Notes: generated by a model not told the origin, from the letters alone. A stretch of 64,000 nucleotides of DNA from Salinispora cortesiana (GCF_000484695.1 NZ_AXVR01000008.1:46603-110602), one strand, 5' to 3'; shown: positions 37,774-47,177, numbered from the stretch's first letter. Numbers and translations: made by a program.

Positions 37774-39420
37774 GTGATCGTGGACATGCCGGCGACGGCG
37801 GACATGCCGGCAACGGCTGTGGGAATGAAGCGGGAACGTCGGTTGCCGTTGCCGGTTGCGATGGTGGCGGCGGTCGGCGGGGGCGTGGCGATGCTGCTGG
37901 CGTTCCCGCCGTACGGGGTGTGGCCGCTGGCGGCGGTCGGGGTGGCCCTGTTGGCCGGTGCAACCCACCGCCGGCGTCCACGCGCTGGTGCTGGCCTCGG
38001 GTTCCTGACCGGGGTGGCGTTCTTCGCCCCGCTGCTGGGCTGGACCAACCTGCACACCGGCTATTTGCCGTGGGTGCTGCTGTCGCTGTTGCAGGCCGGC
38101 TACCTGGCGCTGCTCGGTGCGGCCACCGCGTGGGTTTCTCCGCTGGTTGACCGGTTCCGGTGGGGGTGGCCGGTGTTGACCGGGGTGCTGTGGGTGGCGC
38201 AGGAGGCGCTGCGGGATCGCACTCCGTTCGGTGGTTTCCCGTGGGGTCGGTTGGCGTTCAGCCAGGACGGGTCGCCGCTGCTGCGGTTGGCCGCCCTGGG
38301 TGGGGCGCCGCTGGTCACCTTCGCGGTCGCGGTGATCGGTGGGCTGCTGGTGGCTGCGGCCTGGTCGGCCTGGTCGGCGGGGCGCCACCCGGGCCGGCGG
38401 TGGACGCCGGTGGCGGGGGCGTTGGTGGCGGCGGCGGCGGTGCCGGCTGTCGGGCTGCTCGTGCCGATCCGCGCCGACGGCGGTGGGGAGACGGTGACGG
38501 TGGCGATCGTGCAGGGCAACGTGCCGCGGCTGGGACTGGACTTCAACGCCCAACGGCAGGCGGTGCTGAACAACCACGTCGAGGCCACCATCGAGCTCGC
38601 CGACCAGGTGGCCTCCGGGGCCCGACCCCGCCCCGACCTGGTGGTGTGGCCGGAGAACTCCAGCGACATCGACCCGCTGCAAGACGCTTCCGCCCGTGAC
38701 CGGATCCAGTCCGCTGCCGACGCGGTGGGCGTGCCGATCCTGGTTGGGGCGGTGCTGCGCGGCCCGGGGGAGGGGCAGGTACGCAACGCGGGGCTGCTGT
38801 GGCGACCGGGGGTCGGCCCGGATCTCGACCAGTTGTACACGAAGCGGCACCCGGTGCCGTTCGCCGAGTATGTGCCGTTTCGTGACGTGGCGCGACTGGT
38901 CAGCAAGCAGGTTGACCGGGTGCGGTCTGATTTCGTGCCGGGTAGCACCCCGGGAGTGTTGGCTGCCGGTCCGGTGGTGCTTGGTGATGTGATCTGCTTC
39001 GAGGTCGCCTACGACGAGGTGGTCCGGGACACTGTTACCGGTGGGGCGCAGCTGCTGGTGGTACAGACCAACAACGCCACCTTCGATGTGGCTGAGGCCC
39101 GGCAGCAGCTGGCCATGGTGCGGCTGCGGGCGGTCGAGCATGGTCGTCCGGCGCTGATGGCCTCGACGGTGGGCGTTTCCGGGTTCGTTTCCCCGGACGG
39201 GCGGGTAAGTGATGCCACCGAGTTCAATACCCGCGCGATCGTGGTGCGGCAGCTGCACCTCGCCGACGGAGAGACCTTCGCGACCCGGGTCGGGTTGTGG
39301 CCGGAGGTGGCGCTGACGGTCCTGGCCGTGGCGGCCCTGGCCGCAGCCGGGGTGCGGCGACGCGCCCGCGGCGCGGCGACCGCCGGTACGCCGGTGAGAG
39401 GGAGGCAGGACGGTGCGTGA
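37774..39420 (+). CDS. lnt: Apolipoprotein N-acyltransferase
   Basis: Integral membrane enzyme adding the third acyl chain to the N-terminal cysteine of lipoproteins. 548 residues from GTG at 37774; several later in-frame GTG/ATG starts (37780, 37786) exist. Six or so membrane helices in residues 20-220, then the extracytoplasmic nitrilase domain with the catalytic triad: Glu in VVWPENSSD, Lys in LYTKRHPVPFAEY, Cys in LGDVICFEVAYDE. One C-terminal membrane helix. Overlaps ppm1 by eight bases; in mycobacteria the two activities are fused or adjacent (Ppm1), so the pairing is expected. Confidence 0.93.
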   Translation: MIVDMPATADMPATAVGMKRERRLPLPVAMVAAVGGGVAMLLAFPPYGVWPLAAVGVALLAGATHRRRPRAGAGLGFLTGVAFFAPLLGWTNLHTGYLPWVLLSLLQAGYLALLGAATAWVSPLVDRFRWGWPVLTGVLWVAQEALRDRTPFGGFPWGRLAFSQDGSPLLRLAALGGAPLVTFAVAVIGGLLVAAAWSAWSAGRHPGRRWTPVAGALVAAAAVPAVGLLVPIRADGGGETVTVAIVQGNVPRLGLDFNAQRQAVLNNHVEATIELADQVASGARPRPDLVVWPENSSDIDPLQDASARDRIQSAADAVGVPILVGAVLRGPGEGQVRNAGLLWRPGVGPDLDQLYTKRHPVPFAEYVPFRDVARLVSKQVDRVRSDFVPGSTPGVLAAGPVVLGDVICFEVAYDEVVRDTVTGGAQLLVVQTNNATFDVAEARQQLAMVRLRAVEHGRPALMASTVGVSGFVSPDGRVSDATEFNTRAIVVRQLHLADGETFATRVGLWPEVALTVLAVAALAAAGVRRRARGAATAGTPVRGRQDGA

Positions 39421-40201
39421 CGAGACCGGTCATCCCGGGGTGGGACGGGTGCTCGTGGTCATCCCGACCTACAACGAGGCCGACAACCTGACCTGGATCG
39501 TGGAACGGGTGCGTCGGGCGGTGCCGTCGGTGGACGTTTTGGTTGCCGATGACAACAGCCCGGATGGCACCGGTGCGCTCGCTGATGCCCTCGCCGGGCA
39601 GGATCGGCGGGTGCATGTGCTGCACCGGGAGGGCAAGCAGGGGCTCGGCGCCGCCTATCTGGCCGGGTTCGGGTGGGCACGCCAGCGCGGCTACGACGCG
39701 GTGGTGGAGATGGACGCCGACGGCTCGCACGCCCCGGAGGATCTGCCGGCGATGCTGGCCGCGGCCCGCGACGCGGACGTGGTGATCGGATCCCGGTGGA
39801 CCCGCGGGGCGCAGGTGCTCAACTGGCCGCTGCGGCGGCTGCTGTTGTCGCGTTGCGGCAACCTGTATGCGCGGCTGGCCCTGGGGATGCCGGTCTCCGA
39901 CGCCACCGGCGGCTACCGGGTGTATCGACTCAGCGCCCTGGACGCGTTGGACCTGGCGTCGGTGTGCTCGCAGGGGTATTCGTTCCAGGTGGAGTTGTCC
40001 CGGCTGGCCCACCGGGCCGGGGTGCGGATCGTGGAGGTGCCGATCACGTTCGCCGAGCGCGAACGGGGCAGCAGCAAGATGAGCCCGCTCATCGTCGCCG
40101 AGGCGTTGTGGCGGATCACCGGGTGGGCGGTGGCGGACCGGCGGCTGGCCTTCCGCCGGGGGCTACACGGCACGCCCACGGGGCAGATCCGTTGGCCGTA
40201 G
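39413..40201 (+). CDS. ppm1: Polyprenol monophosphomannose synthase
   Basis: GT2-family glycosyltransferase that moves mannose from GDP-mannose to polyprenyl phosphate, giving the donor for lipoglycan synthesis and protein O-mannosylation. 262 residues from GTG at 39413. VIPTYNEADNL, VADDNSPDGTG, and the metal-binding DADGSHAPEDLP are diagnostic; SDATGGYRVYRLSAL and FAERERGSSKMS complete the dolichol-phosphate-mannose synthase pattern. Membrane anchoring would be through Lnt, whose gene overlaps it by eight bases. Confidence 0.93.
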   Translation: MRDETGHPGVGRVLVVIPTYNEADNLTWIVERVRRAVPSVDVLVADDNSPDGTGALADALAGQDRRVHVLHREGKQGLGAAYLAGFGWARQRGYDAVVEMDADGSHAPEDLPAMLAAARDADVVIGSRWTRGAQVLNWPLRRLLLSRCGNLYARLALGMPVSDATGGYRVYRLSALDALDLASVCSQGYSFQVELSRLAHRAGVRIVEVPITFAERERGSSKMSPLIVAEALWRITGWAVADRRLAFRRGLHGTPTGQIRWP

Positions 40202-40361
40202 TGCTGCCCTGGTCCCCTTCGCTGCCCGGCGGCGGCGTCCCCGCCGCTGGTGGCGGGAGCCGGCGGCGGTGTGGCCGTGTCATGCTGGACGGGCGGGACG
40301 ACGTAGGCCACCACCGGCGAACCGGGCGGTGGGGGCGTGGCGGTCGGGTGGTGAGGTGAGG

Positions 40362-40880
40362 ATGCGCCGGGGACTGAGGTTCGTACCGTTGGCGTTGTTG
40401 CTGGCGGCGTTGGTGGAGCTGGCGGTGTTCGTGGCCGTGGGCCGGGCCGCCGGGTTCGGGATTGCGGTGCTGGCCGTGTTCGCAGCGTCGCTGCTGGGCA
40501 TGGCGCTGCTGCGCCGGGAAGGGATGCGCGCGTGGCGGGGCTTCCAGACCGCGGCGCGGGCTGGTCAACCGCCGGGCTCGCAGGTCACCGATGGTCTGGT
40601 GGGGTTGCTCGGCGCGCTGTTGTTGGCCACTCCCGGTCTGCTCAGCGGGGCGCTGGGGGTGGTGCTGTTGGTGCCGCCGGTGCGCCGGCTGGCCCGCGCG
40701 GGGGTACGGCGCACGGCGGAGCGGCGAGTGTCGTCGATGGTCGCCGGTGATCTGTTTGGGCCGCGCCGGGTGCGGGTGCACCGGGGCGCCCCGCAGCAGC
40801 AGCCGCCGTCGGCGGAGCCGACCGTGGTCGACGGCGGCCAGCCCATCGAGGGGGAGATCGTCGAGCCACGGCAGGGCTGA
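40362..40880 (+). CDS. fxsA: FxsA family membrane protein
   Basis: A 172-residue membrane protein from ATG at 40362 behind GAGGTGAG. Two N-terminal hydrophobic helices (about 5-55), then a cytoplasmic loop ARAGQPPGSQVTDGLVGLLGAL and a third and fourth hydrophobic stretch ending LLVPPVRRLARAGVRR, the FxsA signature. In E. coli, FxsA overproduction relieves exclusion of phage T7 by the F plasmid; its normal role is unknown. The hydrophilic C-terminus (130-172) is variable. Confidence 0.9.
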   Translation: MRRGLRFVPLALLLAALVELAVFVAVGRAAGFGIAVLAVFAASLLGMALLRREGMRAWRGFQTAARAGQPPGSQVTDGLVGLLGALLLATPGLLSGALGVVLLVPPVRRLARAGVRRTAERRVSSMVAGDLFGPRRVRVHRGAPQQQPPSAEPTVVDGGQPIEGEIVEPRQG

Positions 40881-40972
40881 GGTGGGCATCCGGCGCTGAG
40901 ATGAGCGCGAGGTGGGCACTTGACACGCCCGCACCCGCCGACCTCGACCCGGCGCCCGAGCTGGCCCCGACA

Positions 40973-41017
40973 CGACGGCGCCCGCCCCGGGTGGGAGACC
41001 CGGGGCGGGCGCCGTCG
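40973..41017. terminator. Bidirectional terminator between fxsA and rbpA
   Basis: A perfect 20-bp stem (40973-40992 with 40998-41017) and a five-base loop GGGAG, lying between the convergent ends of fxsA and rbpA, ten bases past the rbpA stop. Strongest hairpin seen in the window. Confidence 0.92.
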
Positions 41018-41026
41018 TCGGGTGGT

Positions 41027-41368
41027 TCAGGCGCGCCCGCGGCGGGTGCGGACCTCCTTGAGCCGTTCGGCGAGAATGTCTTCAAGTTCGGCGATCGATC
41101 GCCGCTCCAACAGCATGTCCCAGTGGGTACGCGGCGGCTTCGCCTTCTTCTGCTCCGGTTCGTTGCCGTCAACCAGCCGGGCGACGCTGCCGTCGAACTT
41201 ACATTCCCAGGTCATCGGGACCTCGGCGTCAACGGCGAACGGCACCTCGAACTGGTGACCCTTGGCGCACAGGTACTCGCGGGTCTGACGCGGCGCGAGC
41301 TCGGTGTTACGGTCGGATTCGTAGCTGACCGCGCCCAGACGGCTTCCGCGCAGCATGCGCTCGCCCAT
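41027..41368 (-). CDS. rbpA: RNA polymerase-binding protein RbpA
   Basis: Actinobacteria-specific transcription factor that binds RNA polymerase and group I/II sigma factors and stabilises the open complex. 113 residues from ATG at 41368, preceded by GAGGGGAAGACG. MLRGSRLGAVSYESDRN is the N-terminal tail; LCAKGHQFEVPF and MTWECKFDGSVARLVDG the core domain; HWDMLLERRSIAELEDILAERL the sigma-interaction helix. All parts are present and intact. Confidence 0.97.
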   Translation of the reverse strand: MGERMLRGSRLGAVSYESDRNTELAPRQTREYLCAKGHQFEVPFAVDAEVPMTWECKFDGSVARLVDGNEPEQKKAKPPRTHWDMLLERRSIAELEDILAERLKEVRTRRGRA

Positions 41369-41559
41369 GATCGTCTTCCCCTCGTTTGTGGTGCTGGTCT
41401 GTTTCGGTGTAACGGTCGGTGTCCGTCGGGCCATTCCCGCCTGGTGGCACGCGACGGCCGGCAACCAGGGTAGCCGGAGGCTGGCCCGGCCCGGCGGGGG
41501 TCGCCCCGACCTGGCCGAAAGTTCGCTCGGTGGCCGAGACGAGGTGGTGTCGCCCCGGG

Positions 41560-42666
41560 TCAGGGCACGGGTGTGGACGCCTCCCGGTGAGCCAGGGCAG
41601 CCGCCAGCTGGGCGACCTGGTCGGCGAGCTGGGCGACTCGCCGATGCGCCTCGTCCCGGTCACCCTCGGCGGCCCGCAGCCGCGCCGTCAGTTCCACCAG
41701 CTGGCCCTGCGCGGTGGCCACGTCCTGCTGGGCGGCGGTCACCTGCCCGCGTAGTGATTCGCGGTGCTCGGCGAGCGTCGTCGCGTCCGCGTGCGCCCGC
41801 TGCGCGTCCCCCACCGCCTGCTGACGTTGCGCTTCGGCCCGGTCCCGGTCGGCCACCGCCCGGTCCCGCTCCTGCGTCGCCGCTGCGGCCTGGGCCTGCG
41901 CCCGTTGTGCGTCCTGGCGGGCCCGTTGCGCTTCGGCGTGGTGTCCACGGGCCTGCTCGGTCGCCGTGGCCTGCGCCTGTGCGGCCTGGTAGGCGTCGGC
42001 GCGGGCAGCGTCGCGCTCCACGACCAGGTCCGCGGTGTGCTGCCGCTGGGCGGTGAGTTCGGCCTCGGTGCTGCGTAGCTGCGCACGGGCGGCGTCGCGA
42101 TCCTGTTGGGCCTGACCCAGTAGCGCCTGTGCCGCGCTGGCCTCCTGGCGGGCCTGGTCTCGAGCCTTACGATCCTGGTCGGCGCGGTCCGCGGCGGCGG
42201 TGGCCTCCGCGACGGCGCGGGCCGCTTCGGCGCGGGCGCTCTCCTGCTCGGCGGTGGCGTTGCGGGCCTGCTCCCGGGCCTGGACGGTGGTGGCGGCGGC
42301 GTCCTCGGCGGCGCGGCGCGCCTCGTCCCGATCGGTCTGCGCCGCCGCCACCTGGTTGGCCGCGTCGGCGCGCGCCTGGGCCAGTTGCTGCTCCACCCCG
42401 ACCGGGGACAGCTGCGCGTGCAGCGCCTCGGTGAGCGACGCCGCGATCTGGTCGAGCCGGTCCACGGCCTCCCACGTGCGGGCGACCTGTCCGGGTAGCC
42501 CGGGGGCGTTGCGGTGTCGCATCCGGCTGGTACGGGCGGCCTGTTGGCAGGCGCCGTCGTTGTCCCGGCAGTAGCGGAAGGGGCGACCCGCTCCGGCCCG
42601 CTGCGGCACCGGGCGGCCGCAGTGGGCACAGGGGCGGGGGTCGGCGGGTGCGGCCTGCTCGTCCAT
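41560..42666 (-). CDS. Long coiled-coil protein with N-terminal zinc-finger-like motif
   Basis: A 368-residue protein from ATG at 42666. Residues 10-45 hold CAHCGRPVPQR and YCRDNDGACQQAAR, a Cys-rich motif likely to bind zinc. From about 80 to 355 it is an almost unbroken Ala/Gln/Arg/Glu-rich helix, predicted long coiled coil of the SMC/KfrA type but without ATPase motifs. No signal peptide. Function unknown; a role in chromosome organisation or polar growth is possible. Strong alanine bias makes homology by eye unreliable. Confidence 0.8.
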   Translation of the reverse strand: MDEQAAPADPRPCAHCGRPVPQRAGAGRPFRYCRDNDGACQQAARTSRMRHRNAPGLPGQVARTWEAVDRLDQIAASLTEALHAQLSPVGVEQQLAQARADAANQVAAAQTDRDEARRAAEDAAATTVQAREQARNATAEQESARAEAARAVAEATAAADRADQDRKARDQARQEASAAQALLGQAQQDRDAARAQLRSTEAELTAQRQHTADLVVERDAARADAYQAAQAQATATEQARGHHAEAQRARQDAQRAQAQAAAATQERDRAVADRDRAEAQRQQAVGDAQRAHADATTLAEHRESLRGQVTAAQQDVATAQGQLVELTARLRAAEGDRDEAHRRVAQLADQVAQLAAALAHREASTPVP

Positions 42667-42713
42667 CGGACGCCGAGTCTAGATGCCGTCGCTGTGGCCG
42701 CTGGCGCGGCGGG

Positions 42714-43550
42714 CTATCCGTGGTCACCAACCGCCGGCTTACCGGCTCGAAGCGAGAAAAACAGCGGCAACTCGCCCTGCGTGCCAGGGGGGAGGGTCCA
42801 CCCCAGCCCCTCCTGCTTGTGCAGGAACGGCCACGGCCGATCCAGCCACGGGAACTCGTGGAAGAACTCGATCACGAGCCCTGCCTGCGCGACAGCGGTG
42901 ATCAGTTCCGCGACGCTGTGGGGCCACAGGTATTCCATCTCGGTGGCGACCTGGGCGTCCCGGTCGACGTAGCTGCCCTGCACCGGGTAACCAACCGGTT
43001 CGGTTCTGGGAAAGTAGGGTCGGTTGACTCGAAGCTCGGAGGCCGAAGAGTCCAGGACCTCGGCTATCGGGTGGATGTCGGTGACGTAGAAGACGCCACC
43101 GGGTGCCAGGAAGTGCGCCACCACCTGCGCCCACCGGGTCAGGTCCGGCAGCCAACCCAGCACCCCACGCGAGGTGTAGACGATGTCGAAGGTTCCGGTC
43201 AGGGCGGCGGGCAGGGTCAGGACGTCGCCGCAGACGAAGTGGGCGTCGATTGCGGTGTCGGCGGCGAGTTGGCGGGCGACCGCGACGGCGCGGGGCGAGA
43301 AGTCCACCCCCGTGACCGTCGCGCCCCGCCGCGCCCACGAGACCGTGTCGGTGCCGAGCTGGCACTGAAGGTGCAGCAGGCTTCGGCCCGCCACCTCGCC
43401 CACCTCGTCGATCTCGTACGGTCGCAGCTTGCAGGTGCCCCGGCGTACCGACTCCAGGTCGTACCACGCCGAGTGCGCGTGTACTTCCGCCCACTCGTCC
43501 CACAGCCCCCGATTCGACTCGAGGAATCGGTCTGCATGTGTGTTGCTCAC
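42714..43550 (-). CDS. Class I SAM-dependent methyltransferase
   Basis: A 278-residue methyltransferase from GTG at 43550. Motif I is LLHLQCQLGTDTVSWAR, the variant of the glycine-rich loop found in one actinobacterial/proteobacterial small-molecule methyltransferase family; VTGVDFSPRAVAVARQ is the acidic-loop motif and GTFDIVYTSRGVLGWL motif II. The C-terminal half, with FFHEFPWLDRPWPFL, is family-specific. Substrate unknown. Stands alone with 224 bases of upstream non-coding sequence. Confidence 0.9.
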   Translation of the reverse strand: MSNTHADRFLESNRGLWDEWAEVHAHSAWYDLESVRRGTCKLRPYEIDEVGEVAGRSLLHLQCQLGTDTVSWARRGATVTGVDFSPRAVAVARQLAADTAIDAHFVCGDVLTLPAALTGTFDIVYTSRGVLGWLPDLTRWAQVVAHFLAPGGVFYVTDIHPIAEVLDSSASELRVNRPYFPRTEPVGYPVQGSYVDRDAQVATEMEYLWPHSVAELITAVAQAGLVIEFFHEFPWLDRPWPFLHKQEGLGWTLPPGTQGELPLFFSLRAGKPAVGDHG

Positions 43551-43774
43551 CTGGCTTCACGCCTCTCACCTGGCCGCATACCCTCGCTGGGACGATGCGT
43601 GAGCAAAGCCCTCCTGCGGTTCGGCTGCGGATCGCTTCAGGCCGTGACTTTCAGCGTGTCACAGGCGAGCCGACCACGTCTTCGGAAACGCGGTGGTCGG
43701 GATGAACCGGCGGTGGGCGTCAACCGGTGACGCCCTGCGTTCGTAGCACCGCTCTCCCCGCGCGGGCTTCGGCG

Positions 43775-44689
43775 TCACCCGCGGAGCCGCTGTCGTCGTG
43801 GCGGCTCGCCGTCCTGGTGGACGGCGACACCGGCGACCACGAGACCGACCCCGACGATCTCCGGTGCGGTGGGGACCTGGGCCAGCACGATGACCCCGAT
43901 CGCGGTCGCGGTCGCCGGGAGCAGGCAGACCAGGAGGGCGTAGGTGGCCCGGGGTAGCCGGGCCATGGCGAGCTGGTCGGTGACGTACGGGATGACCGAC
44001 GAGGTGACGCCGACGCCGACCCCGGCCGCCAGGGCGACCACGTCAACGGCAGCGGGTGCGGCGTCAACGATGCCGACCGGTAGCGCGAGGACGGCGGCGA
44101 TCAGCATGGACAGCGCGAGGCCGTCGATGCCGGACAGCTGCTGACCGCGGGCGACGCGGTGCCCGAGCACAATGTAGGCGGCGAACAGCACGGCGTTGGC
44201 CGCGGCGAAGCCGAATCCGAGCGGTTCGGCGACCAGGCGGACGTCGGTGAGCAGATACACCCCGGCAACCGCGCAGGCCAACGCGAGCAGGTTCCGGCGG
44301 GTTCTGGCGGCGTAGGCCGCCAACACGATGACCGGCAGGAACTCGACCGCGGCGACCGTGCCCAACGGCAGCCGCTCCAGCGCCAGGTAGAAGACGCTGT
44401 TCATGGCCGCCAGGACGGCGGCCCACCCGATCAGCAGCCGGCGGGTGGGCCGGTCCAGGCGCCGCCATCGCCGCCACGGCCGCCGCCACAACGCGAACAC
44501 CGCAGCGGCGGCGGCGATGCGCAGCCACGCCACACCCAGGGCGTCCACTCGGACGAAGAGCAGCACCGCGAACGCCGGACCGAGGTAGTGGAACACCGCA
44601 CTGACGACAAAGTAGGCGTGGGGCGGTATCCGCGGTGCGGCCACCGCCAGCGGCGACGGGGCGCCCGAGCGGGAGACTGATCGTGGCAT
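43775..44689 (-). CDS. EamA/DMT-family transporter (amino acid exporter-like)
   Basis: Ten-span inner-membrane exporter of 304 residues from ATG at 44689. Two EamA repeats, first around 25-150 (HAYFVVSAVFHYLGPAFAVL start) and second 160-290 (PLGFGFAAANAVLFAAYIVL), relate it to RhtA/YddG-type amino acid and metabolite exporters. Divergent from an Lrp/AsnC regulator across 65 bp containing two identical 13-bp repeats, a classic regulator-exporter pair. Substrate, probably an amino acid, is inferred from the regulator. Confidence 0.9.
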   Translation of the reverse strand: MPRSVSRSGAPSPLAVAAPRIPPHAYFVVSAVFHYLGPAFAVLLFVRVDALGVAWLRIAAAAAVFALWRRPWRRWRRLDRPTRRLLIGWAAVLAAMNSVFYLALERLPLGTVAAVEFLPVIVLAAYAARTRRNLLALACAVAGVYLLTDVRLVAEPLGFGFAAANAVLFAAYIVLGHRVARGQQLSGIDGLALSMLIAAVLALPVGIVDAAPAAVDVVALAAGVGVGVTSSVIPYVTDQLAMARLPRATYALLVCLLPATATAIGVIVLAQVPTAPEIVGVGLVVAGVAVHQDGEPPRRQRLRG

Positions 44690-44699
44690 TCCCCTATCG

Positions 44700-44744
44700 T
44701 CGAAGGTAAAAGCGCCTAGCACCATGCAAGATCGAAGGTAAAAG
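44700..44744. promoter_or_regulatory. Two 13-bp direct repeats, likely Lrp operators
   Basis: TCGAAGGTAAAAG occurs at 44700-44712 and 44732-44744, 32 bases apart (about three helical turns), in the 65-bp gap between the divergent exporter and Lrp-type regulator genes. The second copy overlaps the regulator's ribosome binding site AAAGGAG. Position and spacing fit autoregulation and control of the exporter. Confidence 0.7.
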
Positions 44745-44754
44745 GAGTCTGACG

Positions 44755-45243
44755 ATGACGCATCGTGAGCCAAGACCCCCGGTTGGCCTTCCAGATGGCA
44801 ATTCGTTGCTCGACGACACCAATCGCCGTCTGCTCCGCGTACTGCGCGACGACCCACGCGCCAGCGCCGCCGAGTTGGCACGCCAGGTCGGCATGTCCGC
44901 GCCGGCGGTGCGAGAGCGGCTGCACCGACTCGAACACGCCGGCGTCATCCGCGGCTACCGCGTCGACATCGACCCCGCAGCGCTGGGCCTGCCGGTCGCC
45001 GCCTGGGTGCGGATCCAACCCGGTCCAGGCCAGCTGTCGAAGATCGCAGACCTGGCCGACCGCCTTCCCGAGGTCAGTGAGTGCCACCGGATCTCCGGCG
45101 AAGACTGCTTCCTGCTCAAGGTGCACGTCGCCGCCGTCGACGCCCTGGCCGCGGTCCTCGACCAGTTCCTGCTCCAGGGCCACACCACCAGCTCCTTCAT
45201 CGTCTCCACACCGGTGGCACCCCGCACCCCCGGACGAAGCTAG
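44755..45243 (+). CDS. Lrp/AsnC family transcriptional regulator
   Basis: A 162-residue regulator from ATG at 44755 behind AAAGGAGTCTG. Helix-turn-helix at about 20-68 (LDDTNRRLLRVLRDDPRASA through VGMSAPAVRERLHRLE) and RAM domain at 80-155 (SECHRISGEDCFLLKVHVA). Likely controls the divergent EamA exporter in response to an amino acid. The stop overlaps the convergent folD stop by three bases. Confidence 0.93.
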   Translation: MTHREPRPPVGLPDGNSLLDDTNRRLLRVLRDDPRASAAELARQVGMSAPAVRERLHRLEHAGVIRGYRVDIDPAALGLPVAAWVRIQPGPGQLSKIADLADRLPEVSECHRISGEDCFLLKVHVAAVDALAAVLDQFLLQGHTTSSFIVSTPVAPRTPGRS

Positions 45244-46196
45244 CTGTCACTGGATGCGCCCGCACCCGGGGGCCGCACCGGCATCTGCGCCGAATGCCCG
45301 TCGTTTCCGGGGTGCGGTGCAGTCAGCGCCTGCCGTGCCGCCCGCACCGCGTTGCGGAACACCATCGCCACCGTCGTCGGGCCGACCCCACCGACGCGGG
45401 GAGTCATCGCCCCCGCCACACTCGCGCATGACTCGTCCACGTCCGGCAGCAGCCGCCGCCCCGCGTACCGCACCCCACCACCGACGACGACCACTCCCGG
45501 TCGTAGGTGCTCCGGGCGTACGAGACCCGGCACCCCCGCCGCCGCCACCAGGATCTCCGCCCGCCGGGTGTACCGCGGCCAGTCCGTCACCCCGGTGTGC
45601 ACCACCGTCACCGCGGCGTTCGCCGTCGGCCGCTTCTGCGCCAGCAACATCGCCAGCGGACGTCCCAACGTGGCACCGCGGCCCAGCACCACCACCTCCC
45701 GGCCGGCCACCGGCACCCCGTGGTACGCCAGCAACGCCTCGATTCCCGCCGGCGTACATGGAACCGGTCCCGGCAGCCCCAACGCCAACCGGCCCAGGTT
45801 CACCGGGTGCATCCCGTCGACGTCCTTCTCCGGATCCAGTGCCTGCATCGCCCGGTCGAAGTCCAGGTGCCGGGGAACCGGGTGCTGCACCAACACCCCG
45901 TGCACCGACGCATCCGCACTCAACCGCGTCACCACCGCCTGCAGGTCCGCCTGCGACGCCGACTCCGGCAGCTGCACGTGTGGGGAGGCGAACCCCAACT
46001 GCATGGCCTGCCGCTGCTTGATCCGGATGTATCCGACGCTCGCGTCGTCGTCGCCCACCAGCACCGTCGCCAGAGCCGGGGTCACCCCGGCGGCCCGCAG
46101 CTGGGAGACCTCCTGCGTCACCTCGGCCAGGATCTGCTCGGCCACCGGCGCACCCGGCAGGGACCGCGCGAGCGACTTCGACATGGACTTGGACAT
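45240..46196 (-). CDS. folD: Bifunctional methylenetetrahydrofolate dehydrogenase/cyclohydrolase
   Basis: Interconverts methylene-, methenyl- and formyl-tetrahydrofolate using NADP. 318 residues. Catalytic Tyr-x3-Lys in VGYIRIKQRQAMQLG, substrate motif VLVQHPVPRHLD (usual form VQLPLP, so His replaces Leu), PEKDVDGMHPVN with the conserved Asp, nucleotide motif VVVLGRGATLGRPLAMLL and GGVGPTTVAMVFRNAV. The N-terminus reads MSKSMSKS; either ATG (46196 or 46184) may be used. A 30-residue C-terminal extension is unusual. Many actinomycetes carry a second folD, so this may be a paralogue. Confidence 0.9.
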   Translation of the reverse strand: MSKSMSKSLARSLPGAPVAEQILAEVTQEVSQLRAAGVTPALATVLVGDDDASVGYIRIKQRQAMQLGFASPHVQLPESASQADLQAVVTRLSADASVHGVLVQHPVPRHLDFDRAMQALDPEKDVDGMHPVNLGRLALGLPGPVPCTPAGIEALLAYHGVPVAGREVVVLGRGATLGRPLAMLLAQKRPTANAAVTVVHTGVTDWPRYTRRAEILVAAAGVPGLVRPEHLRPGVVVVGGGVRYAGRRLLPDVDESCASVAGAMTPRVGGVGPTTVAMVFRNAVRAARQALTAPHPGNDGHSAQMPVRPPGAGASSDS

Positions 46197-46429
46197 GGCT
46201 CACCTCGCCCCCACGGAAGGCCCAGGCGGTCGACCCTCCGCGGCGAGCTCCCTGATGGTCGTCCATCCTCGGTGCCGCCAGTCGCGTCGACCCCAGCCTG
46301 CCACAGCCCGTCCACGGTAGGAATACCCTCGCCAGCGCAGTTGCCACCGCCGATTCGGGTCGGGTTGTCGCCGGAGCGCGGCAGGGGCGTGGCAGGCGGT
46401 GCGTGGGCCGCCGGACCGTACCCGAGACA

Positions 46430-47068
46430 ATGACCGACATGGACGTTCGATATGACGAGGTTCTCGACCCGCTGCGGCAGGCGTATGACACTCGCGCAGC
46501 CTGGCGCGACGGGCTGACCAAGCAACCGTGGAAGTTGGCGGAGCGTCAGGTGTTTCGGGACCGTCTGGCATCGGGTGCGCGGCTGCTGGAGGTTGGCGCG
46601 GGCACCGGGCAGGACAGCGTGTTCTTCCAGCAGGAGGGGCTTGTCGTCGTTGCGGCCGACCTGTCGCCGGTGATGGTCGAGCACTGCCGGGCCAAGGGCA
46701 TCGATGCCCACGTGATGGACTTTCTGCACCTGGACTTTCCGGCCGGTTCTTTTGATGCGGTATTCGCGATGAACTGCCTGCTGCACGTGCCCAACCATGA
46801 TCTGCCTGCGGTTCTGGCAGCAATCCGGGCCGTCCTGCGTCCCGGTGGCCTCTACTTCGTCGGGGTGTACGGCGGCGACGAGAGCACCGAGGGTCCCAGC
46901 GAGAATGACCTGCACGTGCCGCCGCGCTTCTTCTCGTGGCGCACCGACGAACAGCTGCTCGGCTTTGCCGCCGCCGCGCAGTTCGACGTGGTGGACTTCC
47001 ACCTGGTCGATACCGGTCATGGCTACTGCTTCCAATCGTTGACCCTGCGACGTCCGGACCGCGGCTGA
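46430..47068 (+). CDS. Class I SAM-dependent methyltransferase
   Basis: A 212-residue methyltransferase from ATG at 46430. Motif I ARLLEVGAGTGQDSVFFQQ is a canonical glycine loop; VVVAADLSPVMVEHCRAKG binds the ribose; GSFDAVFAMNCLLHVPNHD and LRPGGLYFVGVYGG follow in order. No membrane segments. Substrate unknown. The frame is open nine codons upstream (46403) without support. Confidence 0.9.
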   Translation: MTDMDVRYDEVLDPLRQAYDTRAAWRDGLTKQPWKLAERQVFRDRLASGARLLEVGAGTGQDSVFFQQEGLVVVAADLSPVMVEHCRAKGIDAHVMDFLHLDFPAGSFDAVFAMNCLLHVPNHDLPAVLAAIRAVLRPGGLYFVGVYGGDESTEGPSENDLHVPPRFFSWRTDEQLLGFAAAAQFDVVDFHLVDTGHGYCFQSLTLRRPDRG

Positions 47069-47177
47069 GGATCCGGCAGCAGCGGACCCGTGGTCACGGT
47101 GCGTTGCGGGTTGGCTGTGGCGGGTTCCGCCGCCGCCAGTCCTGGCGCGTTGCCGCCAGGGCACTACGCTCACGAGG

